Below are positions 1 to 7,961 of a stretch of 47,157 bases of DNA, piece after piece; the first letter of the stretch is position 1, and each line of letters starts with the position of its first letter. Origin of the DNA: Caballeronia sordidicola (GTDB lineage Bacteria > Pseudomonadota > Gammaproteobacteria > Burkholderiales > Burkholderiaceae); NCBI RefSeq assembly GCF_002220365.1, contig NZ_MTHB01000293.1, positions 1-47,157 of the forward strand, given 5' to 3'. The translations under genes were made by a program, and so were the position numbers. Below the pieces are notes generated by a model, which worked only from the letters and a program-made list of their open reading frames with translations, was not told the origin of the DNA and searched no databases.

Positions 1-33
1 CTCTTAGATCATCACATTCATCCTGGAAAACTC

Positions 34-618
34 ATGAAAAAGAACCTTCTGATTGCAGCTGCTGGCGCGCTTTTCGCGGCCGTTTCGTTTAACGCGATGG
101 CTGACGAAGTCACGTATCAGCTCGACCCGAACCACACGTACCCGAGCTTCGAGACCGATCACTTTGGCGGCATCTCGATCTGGCGCGGCAAATTCACGAA
201 GAGCAGCGGGACGGTGACGCTCGATCGCGCGGCCAAGAAGGGCACGCTGGACGCGACCATCGACATGACGTCGATTGATATCGGCAATGACAAGTTGAAT
301 GGCGAACTGAAGAGCGCGCAATTCTTCGACGCCGACAAGTTCCCGACAGCGACCTACAAGGGCACGTCGATGAAGTTCAAGGGCGACGTGCCGGTTGAAG
401 TGATCGGCGAGCTGACGCTGCACGGCGTGACAAAACCGTTGAACCTGAAGATCGAATCGTTCAAGTGCTTCACGAACCCGATGCTGAAGAAGGAAGTGTG
501 CGGCACGGAGTCGACGGCAACGTTCGATCGTGGCGACTTCGGCGTGGACTACGGCAAGGCGTATGGCTTCAAGATGAAGACGACGTTGCATATTCAAGCC
601 GAAGGCATTCGGCAATAA
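34..618 (+). CDS. yceI: YceI family periplasmic protein
   Basis: A 194-residue protein with a typical Sec signal peptide: MKK start, hydrophobic core at about residues 5-20 and an Ala-x-Ala cleavage site near residue 23. The mature part is a YceI domain; it begins YQLDPNHTYPSFETDHFGG and contains the FDRGDFGVDYG stretch near the C-terminus. YceI proteins are lipocalin-like beta-barrels that bind polyisoprenoid or amphiphilic molecules in the periplasm; the role of this copy is not known. In related genomes yceI genes often sit behind another yceI or a cytochrome b561 gene, so this may be the last gene of an operon that starts left of the window. GGAAAA lies 5 to 10 bases before the ATG, and a strong terminator follows. 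Confidence 0.93.
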   Translation: MKKNLLIAAAGALFAAVSFNAMADEVTYQLDPNHTYPSFETDHFGGISIWRGKFTKSSGTVTLDRAAKKGTLDATIDMTSIDIGNDKLNGELKSAQFFDADKFPTATYKGTSMKFKGDVPVEVIGELTLHGVTKPLNLKIESFKCFTNPMLKKEVCGTESTATFDRGDFGVDYGKAYGFKMKTTLHIQAEGIRQ

Positions 619-645
619 GCCGGACGTTCTTGCTCGCCAGATAAG

Positions 646-676
646 AAAACCGCTTCTGACCGAAGCGGTTTTTTTT
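646..676 (+). terminator. Rho-independent terminator after yceI
   Basis: An 11-bp perfect stem AAAACCGCTTC / GAAGCGGTTTT with a 5-base loop is followed by a run of eight T residues. It ends the yceI transcript and isolates the transporter gene downstream. Confidence 0.9.
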
Positions 677-783
677 CGCCCCCGGTATTGCGAGCATTTC
701 GATCCGGATTTCGGTGTGGCACAGTCGGCAGCGTTTGCACTTTGGCCGACAGCCCGTCACATCGACAAGAATTGGAGAAATGC

Positions 784-2058
784 ATGAGCAGTACGCCCGC
801 AGCAGTACCGATCAGCCGCCCGGCCGCGTGGCGCGCGGTGGTCGCCGCGTCCATAGGCAACGCGCTCGAATGGTTCGACCTCGTGGTCTACGGGTTCTTC
901 GCGGTTGTTATCTCGAAGTTGTTTTTCCCGACGGGCAACGACTCGGTGTCCATCCTGCTGACACTCGGCACGTTCGGCGTATCGTTTTTCATGCGGCCGC
1001 TCGGCGCCATCGTGCTTGGCGCGTATGCCGACAGGGCCGGGCGCAAGGCCGCGCTCACGCTGTCCATCCTGTTGATGATGATGGGCACCTTCATCATTGC
1101 CGTGTTGCCCACGTACTCGACCATCGGGGTTGCAGCACCATTGATCCTGGTGCTCGCGCGGTTGATGCAGGGCTTTTCGGCTGGCGGCGAGTTTGGCAGC
1201 GCGACGGCGTTCTTGGCCGAGCACGTTCCCGGCCGGCGTGGTTTCTTCGCGAGTTGGCAGGTCGCAAGCCAAGGCTTGACCACGCTTCTGGCGGCCATAT
1301 TTGGCGTGGTGCTGACCGGCAATCTCTCGCCGGAACAGATGAGTACATGGGGCTGGCGTGTGCCGTTCATCTTCGGCTTGCTGATCGGGCCGGTGGCCTA
1401 CTACATCCGCACGCGCCTTGACGAAACGCCGGAATTTCTCGCCTCGGTTCCCACCACAACGCCTTTGCGCGACACCTTCGCGTTGAACAAGGAGCGCTTG
1501 CTGATCGCCATTGGAACGGTGGTGCTGGGCACGGTGGCGACTTACCTTGTGCTCTTCATGCCGACGTATGCGATCCGGCAGTTGGGGCTCGCGCCATCGG
1601 TGGCTTTCACGGCCATTTTGCTCACGGGCGCAATCCAGATGGTTCTTTCACCATTTGTGGGTCATTTCTCCGATACCCACGGCCGCACGCGCATCATGCT
1701 GATCTCGGCGGTGCTGCTGCTCGTGTTGATCTATCCGCTGTTCACGTGGCTCGTCGGGCATCCGACCTTCGGCACGCTGCTGGTCGTCCAGGCGGTGCTC
1801 GGCGTATTGATGACCGGGTATTTCGCTGCGTTGCCGGGGTTGTTATCGGAGATGTTCCCGGTTGCCACCCGCACGACCGGCATGTCGCTGGCTTATAACA
1901 TCGCGGTGACGGTGTTCGGCGGGTTCGGGCCGTTCATCATCACGTGGCTGATTGCATCGACGGGATCGAAGGCCGCGCCTAGCTTCTACCTGATTTTCGC
2001 CGCGGTAGTGAGCCTGGTCGCGTTGATGGCGGCGCGCAAGCGGCTGGGATTCAAGTGA
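784..2058 (+). CDS. MFS transporter, metabolite:H+ symporter (MHS) family
   Basis: A 424-residue polytopic membrane protein with about 12 hydrophobic segments. The N-terminus has the MHS signature (AAWRAVVAASIGNALEWFD), followed by the loop 2-3 motif GAYADRAGRKAAL and its second-half counterpart GHFSDTHGRTRI, plus FSAGGEFGSATAFLAEH. Relatives (KgtP, ProP, citrate and shikimate permeases) import organic acids, osmolytes or aromatic acids with protons; the substrate here cannot be read from sequence. The ATG at 784 was chosen over an upstream in-frame start because GGAGAA lies 5 bases before it and the family begins here. It stands alone between the yceI terminator and the convergent brnA gene. 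Confidence 0.9.
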   Translation: MSSTPAAVPISRPAAWRAVVAASIGNALEWFDLVVYGFFAVVISKLFFPTGNDSVSILLTLGTFGVSFFMRPLGAIVLGAYADRAGRKAALTLSILLMMMGTFIIAVLPTYSTIGVAAPLILVLARLMQGFSAGGEFGSATAFLAEHVPGRRGFFASWQVASQGLTTLLAAIFGVVLTGNLSPEQMSTWGWRVPFIFGLLIGPVAYYIRTRLDETPEFLASVPTTTPLRDTFALNKERLLIAIGTVVLGTVATYLVLFMPTYAIRQLGLAPSVAFTAILLTGAIQMVLSPFVGHFSDTHGRTRIMLISAVLLLVLIYPLFTWLVGHPTFGTLLVVQAVLGVLMTGYFAALPGLLSEMFPVATRTTGMSLAYNIAVTVFGGFGPFIITWLIASTGSKAAPSFYLIFAAVVSLVALMAARKRLGFK

Positions 2059-2103
2059 CGGTTTCGTGCATGCTTGTTCACACGTAACCGTCGCCCCGTG
2101 ATT

Positions 2104-2361
2104 TTACGAGTGCTGCTTTTGCTGCGCCAGCATGTAGGCGCGTAGAAGCTTGTTGATCCGCGTCTGGTACCCCTGGCCTTGTTCCTTGAACCAGGCCAGG
2201 ACGTCAGCGTCCAGGCGCATGGTCACCGCTTGCTTGGGAGGCGTGTGCAACTCGGCGCGCTGGAAGAAGTCGTCGCCCAGTTCGGGCATCTCGCTTGTGT
2301 CGATACTGGAATCCGGCATGGATTCCAGGCGTTTCCAATCGGTCTTCGTGGCTTTGCTCAT
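2104..2361 (-). CDS. brnA: BrnA family antitoxin
   Basis: An 85-residue protein whose C-terminal half (VTMRLDADVLAWFKEQGQGYQTRINKLLRAYM, residues about 46-77, cited here in pieces: VTMRLDADVLAWF and GYQTRINKLLRAYM) is the ribbon-helix-helix-type DNA-binding fold of BrnA antitoxins. The acidic N-terminal half is expected to wrap the toxin. It follows brnT on the same strand, the usual toxin-first order of BrnT/BrnA systems. In characterised systems BrnA, alone or with BrnT, represses the shared promoter. AGTAGGGA upstream serves as ribosome-binding site. The intergenic gap is unusually repetitive, which may affect the toxin to antitoxin ratio (inference). Confidence 0.9.
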   Translation of the reverse strand: MSKATKTDWKRLESMPDSSIDTSEMPELGDDFFQRAELHTPPKQAVTMRLDADVLAWFKEQGQGYQTRINKLLRAYMLAQQKQHS

Positions 2362-2401
2362 GATGTGTGCTCCCTACTCTTGCTGCCGCGAGGCGGCAGT
2401 A

Positions 2402-2440
2402 GAGCGGTTCAATAAAGCGGTTCAATAAAGCGGTTCAAGG
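2402..2440 (+). repeat. 13-bp tandem repeat (3 copies) between brnT and brnA
   Basis: Three consecutive 13-bp units on the plus strand: GAGCGGTTCAATA, AAGCGGTTCAATA and AAGCGGTTCAAGG. The last copy overlaps the brnT stop codon, so the repeat may have grown from the end of the toxin gene. A short hairpin (CTGCCG-CCTCG-CGGCAG on the minus strand) lies between the repeat and the brnA ribosome-binding site. Confidence 0.85.
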
Positions 2441-2713
2441 TACAAGCGCGTGTCCATAACGCTTTATTTCGGCCCGGGTTGCTTTGCGGGCGGAGATGAT
2501 CCGAATAGTGTCGCCGCTACGCTCGACATAGACGACCACAGCTACGATCAACTGCATCCACCCGAGGGCGATCCAGCGATCCTCTCCAAAGTCTTCCCTG
2601 CTGTCCGCAGCGGTCAACACCGTATGCTTGAAAATTTCGACTGCGTCAGTGAAGTCGATGCCGTGCTTGCGGATGTTGCTTCGATTCTTCGCTTCGTCCC
2701 ATTCGAATTGCAT
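2435..2713 (-). CDS. brnT: BrnT family toxin (ribonuclease)
   Basis: A 92-residue protein with the BrnT hallmarks: the opening FEWDEAKNRSNIRKHGIDF, then ALGWMQLIVAVVVYVER and the closing RIISARKATRAEIKRY. BrnT toxins have a RelE-like fold and cleave RNA, which slows growth when the labile antitoxin is lost. The length matches the family and no key region is missing, so the toxin looks intact. It is first in a two-gene unit with brnA and has a palindrome just upstream that is a likely autoregulatory operator. The pair sits between a transporter and the sec operon; such modules often vary between strains. Confidence 0.92.
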   Translation of the reverse strand: MQFEWDEAKNRSNIRKHGIDFTDAVEIFKHTVLTAADSREDFGEDRWIALGWMQLIVAVVVYVERSGDTIRIISARKATRAEIKRYGHALVP

Positions 2714-2732
2714 GCGACCACCTGTATTGATG

Positions 2733-2750
2733 ATTGTACATACAATGTAC
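2733..2750 (-). promoter_or_regulatory. Candidate brnTA operator/promoter palindrome
   Basis: ATTGTA-CA-TACAAT is a perfect 6-bp inverted repeat about 20 bases before the brnT start. It is followed by GTAC, which forms an overlapping second inverted repeat GTACA-N5-TGTAC. On the minus strand TACAAT also resembles a -10 hexamer. BrnA-type repressors bind palindromes at their own promoter, so this is the best operator candidate. Binding itself is inference. Confidence 0.5.
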
Positions 2751-2837
2751 GGAGTTAAGGTATTAATTTGCGGCGTTCATGCAGTGGGGGCGACGATTCC
2801 ATCCATGAAATGTTGCAATTGCCGGTTCAAAAGCAAA

Positions 2838-2865
2838 AAAGGCCGATTCTCGCGAATCGGCCTTT
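2838..2865 (-). terminator. Rho-independent terminator of the queA-secF gene string
   Basis: A 12-bp perfect stem AAAGGCCGATTC / GAATCGGCCTTT with loop TCGC. On the minus strand it runs into TTTTTT-GC-TTTT, so it ends transcription coming from secF. Confidence 0.85.
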
Positions 2866-2920
2866 CATACTGTCGAACCCTGAATTTCAGTGTTCAAACG
2901 TCACATCTTGAAGCCTGTGA

Positions 2921-3871
2921 TCAAACCTCTGCGCCTGCATTCGGATCCGTGGGATCGTATTTCGGCTTCTTGTCCTTCACCAGGTCTTCGCGTTTCACGC
3001 CCAGCCACATAGCCAGCGCGGCTGCGACGAACACCGACGAATAGATACCGAACAAGATCCCGACCGTCAGCGCCAGCGCGAAGTAATGCAGCGTCGCGCC
3101 GCCGAACAGGAACATGGACAGCACCATCATTTCCGTACAGCCGTGGGTAATGATGGTTCGCGACATCGTGCTGGTGATGGCGTGGTTGATGACCTCGATC
3201 ACCGTCATCTTGCGTTGCTTGCGGAAGGTTTCACGAATCCGGTCGAAGATAACAACCGACTCGTTCACCGAATACCCGAGCACCGCGAGAATGGCCGCCA
3301 GCACGGAGAGCGAAAACTCCCACTGGAAGAACGCGAAGAAACCAAGAATGATCACCACGTCGTGCAAGTTGGCGATCACACCGGCCACTGCATATTTCCA
3401 CTCGAAGCGAAACGACAGGTAGAGCACGATTCCGATCACCACGCACGCGAGCGCAAGCAGCCCGTTGGTCACGAGCTCTTTACCGACCTGCGGGCCCACG
3501 AATTCCACGCGCTGCAACTGAACCTGCGCGTCCTGATTCTTCAACGCCGCCATCACCTGATCGCTCTGTTGCGCCGACGTCAAACCCTGCTTCAACGGCA
3601 GGCGAATCAGTACATCCCGTGACGTGCCGAAGTTCTGCACCTGCGCATCCGGATAACCGAGCGCGCTTAACGTGCCGCGTACCGGTTCAAGCGGCACCGC
3701 TTGCGGATATTGCACTTCCACCACGGTGCCGCCGGTGAACTCCACCGACAGATGCAGTCCGCGATGCACGAGGAAAAACACAGCCGCGAGGAATGTGATG
3801 AGCGAGATCGCGTTGAAGATCAACGCGCGCTGCATCAGCGGTAAGTCGCGGCGAATACGAAAGAATTCCAT
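2921..3871 (-). CDS. secF: Protein translocase subunit SecF
   Basis: A 316-residue inner-membrane protein. It has one N-terminal transmembrane segment (about residues 17-36), a periplasmic P1-like region opening with the SecD/F motif VEFTGGTVVEVQYP, and five further segments, including the conserved VNESVVIFDRIRE sequence. SecF forms a complex with SecD and YajC that uses the proton gradient to finish export of proteins through SecYEG. It lies 17 bases after secD and is the last gene of the string, ending in a strong terminator. The length matches the SecF of other proteobacteria. Confidence 0.97.
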   Translation of the reverse strand: MEFFRIRRDLPLMQRALIFNAISLITFLAAVFFLVHRGLHLSVEFTGGTVVEVQYPQAVPLEPVRGTLSALGYPDAQVQNFGTSRDVLIRLPLKQGLTSAQQSDQVMAALKNQDAQVQLQRVEFVGPQVGKELVTNGLLALACVVIGIVLYLSFRFEWKYAVAGVIANLHDVVIILGFFAFFQWEFSLSVLAAILAVLGYSVNESVVIFDRIRETFRKQRKMTVIEVINHAITSTMSRTIITHGCTEMMVLSMFLFGGATLHYFALALTVGILFGIYSSVFVAAALAMWLGVKREDLVKDKKPKYDPTDPNAGAEV

Positions 3872-3888
3872 GATTTATTCTCCGGGAC

Positions 3889-5958
3889 TCAGTTGGACGA
3901 GCCGGGTTTTTTCGGTTCAATACCAGGACCCGAGCGACGGCGCACAACCGGCTTGCCGGTGCGCACGGGAGGCGCGGCCTGCTTTTTCGAACGGGCTGGA
4001 ACCGGTGCTTTGGGGCTTACAGCAGGCATGACGACTTGATCGACGGCGGAGTCGTCACCACGCTCGTTCGCCAGGTAAGCGGCGGTGGCCGCAGCCGTGT
4101 CGCTGCCTGTGGGACGCCAGACCTGACCGATGGCAAGCGATTGCAACTTCTTCTTGCCGCCGTACCAGAGGTTCACGAGGCCGCGCGAGAAGAACACGGC
4201 TGAGAACATTGACGTCAGGATGCCGATACAGTGCACGACCGCAAAGCCGCGCACCGGACCGGAGCCGAACGCCAGCAGCGCCAGACCTGCGATAAGCGTG
4301 GTCACGTTCGAGTCGACAATCGTCGCCCATGCATGCGTAAAACCGTTCTGGATAGCGAGCTGCGGCGGCGCGCCGTTACGCAGTTCCTCGCGGATCCGTT
4401 CGTTGATCAGCACGTTCGCGTCAATGGCCATACCGAGTGCCAGCGCAATAGCAGCAATACCCGGCAGCGTCAGCGTGGCCTGCAGCATCGACAGGATGGC
4501 GATCAGCAGCAACAGGTTCACCGACAGCGACAACATGGAGATCAGGCCGAACAGCATGTAGTACGCGATCATGAAGATGGCGATCGCGGCAAAACCGTAC
4601 TGGACGGAATCGAAGCCCTTGCGAATGTTGTCGGCACCAAGGCTCGGGCCGATGGTGCGTTCTTCGATGATGTCCATGGGCGCTGCGAGCGACCCTGCGC
4701 GCAGCAGCAGGGCCAGGTCGGCGGCTGCTTGCGGCGAGGGCTGGCCGGTGATCTGGAAGCGGTCGCCGAGTTCGGACTGGATGGTCGCGACCGTCAGCAC
4801 TTCGCCCTTGCCCTTTTCGAACAGGATCATGGCCATCGGCTTGCCGATGTTGTCGCGCGACACGCTGCTCACCGCGCGGCCGCCGGCGGCGTCCAGGCGA
4901 ATGTTCACCGACGGACGCTGATGTTCGTCGAAGCCCGCCGATGCGTCGATGATCCGGTCACCCGTGAAGATCACCTGCTTTCTCACGAGCGTCGGGCCGT
5001 TGTTGCCCTGCGTGAAGAGTTCGTCGCCGGGAGGAACCGGGTCGTTCGGACCTGGATGAGTGTTGACCGGGTCGGCGAGACGGGCTTCAAGCGTTGCCGT
5101 CCGGCCGATGATGTCTTTCGCTTTCGCCGTGTCCTGCACGCCCGGCAACTCGACCACGATGCGGTCGGAGCCTTGCTGCTGGATCACCGGCTCCGCCACG
5201 CCGAGTTCGTTCACGCGGTTATGCAGCGTGACAATGTTCTGCTTCAGCGCGCCGTCTTCCGCCAGTTTTTGCGCCGCTGGCGTGAACGTACCGACGACTT
5301 GATAACCATCGCCGCCCTGACGGGTCGCCCATTGCAATTCGCTCAGGCCGTTCGACAGCATGGTGCGCGCGGCATCGGCTGCTGCCTGGTCGGCGAAGTT
5401 GACTACCACAGACTGATTCACGCGATTCACACCGCCATCGCGGATGTTTTTATCGCGTAACAGCGCGCGGGCGTCCGTGGCGTTCGAGTCGAGCTTCTTG
5501 TTCAGCGCACCCGCCATGTCCACTTGCAACAGGAAGTGAACGCCGCCGCGCAAGTCGAGGCCGAGGTACATGGGCAGCGCGTGCAATGCGCTCAGCCAGC
5601 GCGGAGAGGCCGATTGCAGGTTCAGCGCGACCACGTATTGCGGATCGGTCGGGTCGCTGTTGAGCGTTTTCTGCAACAGGTCCTTCACGCGCAATTGCGT
5701 GTCGGTGTCTTTCAGGCGCACGCGAATGTTGGCGTTCAGCGACGAATTGTCGAACGTCACTTCATCCGGCGTCACCTTGTCGGCGGCCAGCGCGTTTTCG
5801 ATGTTGGCAAGCGTAGTTGAATCCAGCTTGACCGTTGCCTTGCCGCTCGATACCTGCACCGCCGGCGCTTCGCCGAAAAAATTGGGCAGTGTATAGACGA
5901 GGCCGATGACTAGCGCCACCAGCATCACGGCATATTTCCAAAGTGGGTAGCGATTCAT
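3889..5958 (-). CDS. secD: Protein translocase subunit SecD
   Basis: A 689-residue RND-fold membrane protein. It begins MNRYPLWKYAVMLVALVIG (first transmembrane segment), followed by the motif LGLDLRGGVHFLLQVD, the large periplasmic P1 domain, a cluster of five transmembrane segments, and the signature AIDANVLINERIREELRNG. It works with SecF in the late, proton-driven stage of protein export. The start at 5958 is chosen by homology; no clear Shine-Dalgarno sequence precedes it, and an in-frame upstream start would add 28 unlikely residues. After the last transmembrane segment a 45-50 residue tail rich in Pro, Arg and Lys (for example VVRRRSGPG) would face the cytoplasm; E. coli SecD lacks such a tail. 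Confidence 0.96.
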   Translation of the reverse strand: MNRYPLWKYAVMLVALVIGLVYTLPNFFGEAPAVQVSSGKATVKLDSTTLANIENALAADKVTPDEVTFDNSSLNANIRVRLKDTDTQLRVKDLLQKTLNSDPTDPQYVVALNLQSASPRWLSALHALPMYLGLDLRGGVHFLLQVDMAGALNKKLDSNATDARALLRDKNIRDGGVNRVNQSVVVNFADQAAADAARTMLSNGLSELQWATRQGGDGYQVVGTFTPAAQKLAEDGALKQNIVTLHNRVNELGVAEPVIQQQGSDRIVVELPGVQDTAKAKDIIGRTATLEARLADPVNTHPGPNDPVPPGDELFTQGNNGPTLVRKQVIFTGDRIIDASAGFDEHQRPSVNIRLDAAGGRAVSSVSRDNIGKPMAMILFEKGKGEVLTVATIQSELGDRFQITGQPSPQAAADLALLLRAGSLAAPMDIIEERTIGPSLGADNIRKGFDSVQYGFAAIAIFMIAYYMLFGLISMLSLSVNLLLLIAILSMLQATLTLPGIAAIALALGMAIDANVLINERIREELRNGAPPQLAIQNGFTHAWATIVDSNVTTLIAGLALLAFGSGPVRGFAVVHCIGILTSMFSAVFFSRGLVNLWYGGKKKLQSLAIGQVWRPTGSDTAAATAAYLANERGDDSAVDQVVMPAVSPKAPVPARSKKQAAPPVRTGKPVVRRRSGPGIEPKKPGSSN

Positions 5959-6093
5959 GGGGATGGCCGAACAGGAGAGTTGGCGAGGAGGGGTAAGCGA
6001 TGCGTCCGGCGATGAGCGCGGGCTATTGGCCACGGGGGCCACGCCACTAAGGCCGGGCCACGCTGGCCGCGCCGGACGCGAGAAAAGTTGGCC

Positions 6094-6417
6094 TTACAGC
6101 GACTTGATCGTGCCTTTCGGAAGAATAGTCGTGACGGCAGCTTTCTGGATGGTGATTTCCGTGCCTTCCGCGATCTCAACACCCACGTAAGCGTCCGTCA
6201 CCTTCGTTACCTTGCCGACAATGCCGCCGTTCGTGACCACTTCGTCGCCTTTCGCCATTGCGCCCAGCATATTGCGATGTTCCTTCTGACGCTTCATTTG
6301 CGGACGAATCATGATGAAATACAGCACTGCAAACATCAAAATGAGCGGCAAAAAACTCATGATGCTTGACTGGGCGCCATCTGCGCCGCCGCCGAAGGCT
6401 CTTGAAATAAAATCCAC
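6094..6417 (-). CDS. yajC: Sec translocon accessory protein YajC
   Basis: A 107-residue protein with a single N-terminal transmembrane helix (about residues 20-38, SFLPLILMFAVLYFIMIRP) followed by the YajC signature RPQMKRQKEHRNMLGAMAKG and the small beta domain DEVVTNGGIVGKVTKV. YajC associates with SecDF in the inner membrane. The gene lies between tgt and secD, the usual order. The 135-base gap to secD is GC-rich with no ORF that I can support. Confidence 0.96.
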   Translation of the reverse strand: MDFISRAFGGGADGAQSSIMSFLPLILMFAVLYFIMIRPQMKRQKEHRNMLGAMAKGDEVVTNGGIVGKVTKVTDAYVGVEIAEGTEITIQKAAVTTILPKGTIKSL

Positions 6418-6448
6418 GTTGGTCTCTCCGTTATAACGATCAGAAAAT

Positions 6449-6474
6449 TAGCCCGCTATTCTATCACCGGGCTA
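6449..6474 (-). other. Weak hairpin between tgt and yajC
   Basis: A 7-bp stem TAGCCCG / CGGGCTA with a 12-base loop. On the minus strand it is followed by ATTTTCTG. It could act as a weak terminator or as a processing site lowering or separating yajC-secDF expression from tgt; the T-run is short. Confidence 0.4.
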
Positions 6475-6587
6475 CGCAAGCCAAGCGCGGAATGCGCTTT
6501 GTGATCAAGCTGTTAAAGCATCGCGTAAAGCAATTGTAATGTTTCTTGGGCTGATTGCAGAATCATGGCTTCACGTTAGCCATCCGG

Positions 6588-7775
6588 TCAGTCGATTCCG
6601 CGTGCGCGATCCTCTTTAAACTGCTTCACGAATGCGTCAAACGCGTGATTTTCGATCGAATCGCGGATTTCCTGCATGAGCTGCAGGTAGTAGTGCAGGT
6701 TGTGGATCGTGTTCAGCTGCGAGCCGAGAATTTCACCTACACGATGCAAGTGGTGCAGATAACCGCGCGTGAAGTTGCGGCAGGTGTAGCAAGCGCAGGT
6801 TTCATCGAGTGGCTTGAGCGAGTTCTTGTGCGCAGCGTTGCGGATCTTGACGTCGCCGAAACGGGTGAACAGCCAGCCGTTGCGCGCATTGCGGGTCGGC
6901 ATCACGCAGTCGAACATGTCGACGCCCGACGCCACGCCCGCGACCAGGTCTTCCGGCGTGCCGACGCCCATCAGGTAATGCGGTTTGTCCGCGGGAAGCT
7001 TCGGGCCGATGTGTTCCAGCACGCGCATCATGTCTTCCTTCGGTTCGCCGACGGACAATCCGCCGATCGCGAAACCGTGGAAACCGATGTCGGCGAGGCC
7101 CGCCAGCGACTCGTCCCGCAAGTCTTCGAACATGCCGCCTTGCACGATGCCGAACAGCGCGTTCGGATTTTCACCTTTGGCGAATTCATCGACGGAACGC
7201 TTGGCCCAGCGCATTGACATGCGCATGGAATCGGCTGCGTCCTGATGCGGCGTGGGCACGTCGTTGGTTGCATAAGGCGTGCATTCGTCGAACTGCATCA
7301 CGATGTCCGAGTTCAGCACCTTCTGGATCTGCATCGAGATTTCCGGCGATAAAAACAGCTTGTCGCCGTTGATGGGTGACGCGAATGTGACGCCATCTTC
7401 GGTTATCTTGCGTAGATCGCCGAGTGAAAAAACCTGGAAACCGCCGGAATCGGTGAGGATCGGGCGCTGCCAGTTCATGAATCGATGCAGCCCGCCATGC
7501 GCGGCTATGGTTTCCAGTCCCGGGCGCAGCCAGAGATGGAACGTGTTACCGAGGATGATCTGTGCGTTCATTTCCTCGAGCTCGCGCGGTGCGACGGCCT
7601 TGACCGTTCCGTACGTGCCGACGGGCATGAAGATCGGCGTTTCGACTACGCCGTGGTTCAGCGTAACGCGGCCGCGCCGCGCCTGGCCGTCGGTGGTGAT
7701 CAGCTCGAACTTGAGGCCGTTCTCGGGACGGGCGGGTGTGTCGATTGTGTCGACGGTGTTGTTTGCTTCGGTCAT
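6588..7775 (-). CDS. tgt: Queuine tRNA-ribosyltransferase
   Basis: A 395-residue TIM-barrel enzyme that replaces guanine-34 by preQ1 in tRNAs with GUN anticodons. Visible features: ILTDSGGFQVFSL with the catalytic Asp109, the QGG-containing substrate loop (FGIVQGGMFEDLR), FDCVMPTRNARNG with the nucleophile Asp, and the zinc site CACYTCRNFTRGYLHHL. The first 22 residues form a low-complexity extension compared with E. coli Tgt. It follows queA, the next enzyme of queuosine synthesis, with a 186-base gap that contains a strong hairpin. Confidence 0.97.
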   Translation of the reverse strand: MTEANNTVDTIDTPARPENGLKFELITTDGQARRGRVTLNHGVVETPIFMPVGTYGTVKAVAPRELEEMNAQIILGNTFHLWLRPGLETIAAHGGLHRFMNWQRPILTDSGGFQVFSLGDLRKITEDGVTFASPINGDKLFLSPEISMQIQKVLNSDIVMQFDECTPYATNDVPTPHQDAADSMRMSMRWAKRSVDEFAKGENPNALFGIVQGGMFEDLRDESLAGLADIGFHGFAIGGLSVGEPKEDMMRVLEHIGPKLPADKPHYLMGVGTPEDLVAGVASGVDMFDCVMPTRNARNGWLFTRFGDVKIRNAAHKNSLKPLDETCACYTCRNFTRGYLHHLHRVGEILGSQLNTIHNLHYYLQLMQEIRDSIENHAFDAFVKQFKEDRARGID

Positions 7776-7815
7776 TCAAAAGCTCCTGTGCCACCGGAAG
7801 CAGCTTTGCATGGGG

Positions 7816-7846
7816 CCGGAGTAAGGCACTGAAGTGCCAACTCCGG
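7816..7846. other. Strong two-stage hairpin between queA and tgt
   Basis: CCGGAGT-AA-GGCAC-TGAA-GTGCC-A-ACTCCGG: a 7-bp lower stem and a 5-bp upper stem with a tetraloop, separated by a small asymmetric internal loop. There is no T-run on either side, so it is not a standard terminator. It may be a structured mRNA spacer or stability element. Confidence 0.55.
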
Positions 7847-7961
7847 GCTGGCAAGTCCGGCACGCATGGGTGAAGGGATTCATGGATATGGTTCGCGGCC
7901 ACGATCGTAAGTCCCGCGTTCAATCGTTCTCGCCTTGGAACTGCGTTGCAGACGATGTTTT

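Noticed and set aside
4231..5460. Long plus-strand ORF (409 codons) opposite secD
   Set aside because: Arg/His/Val-rich composition typical of antisense frames in GC-rich genes; secD on the other strand is certain.
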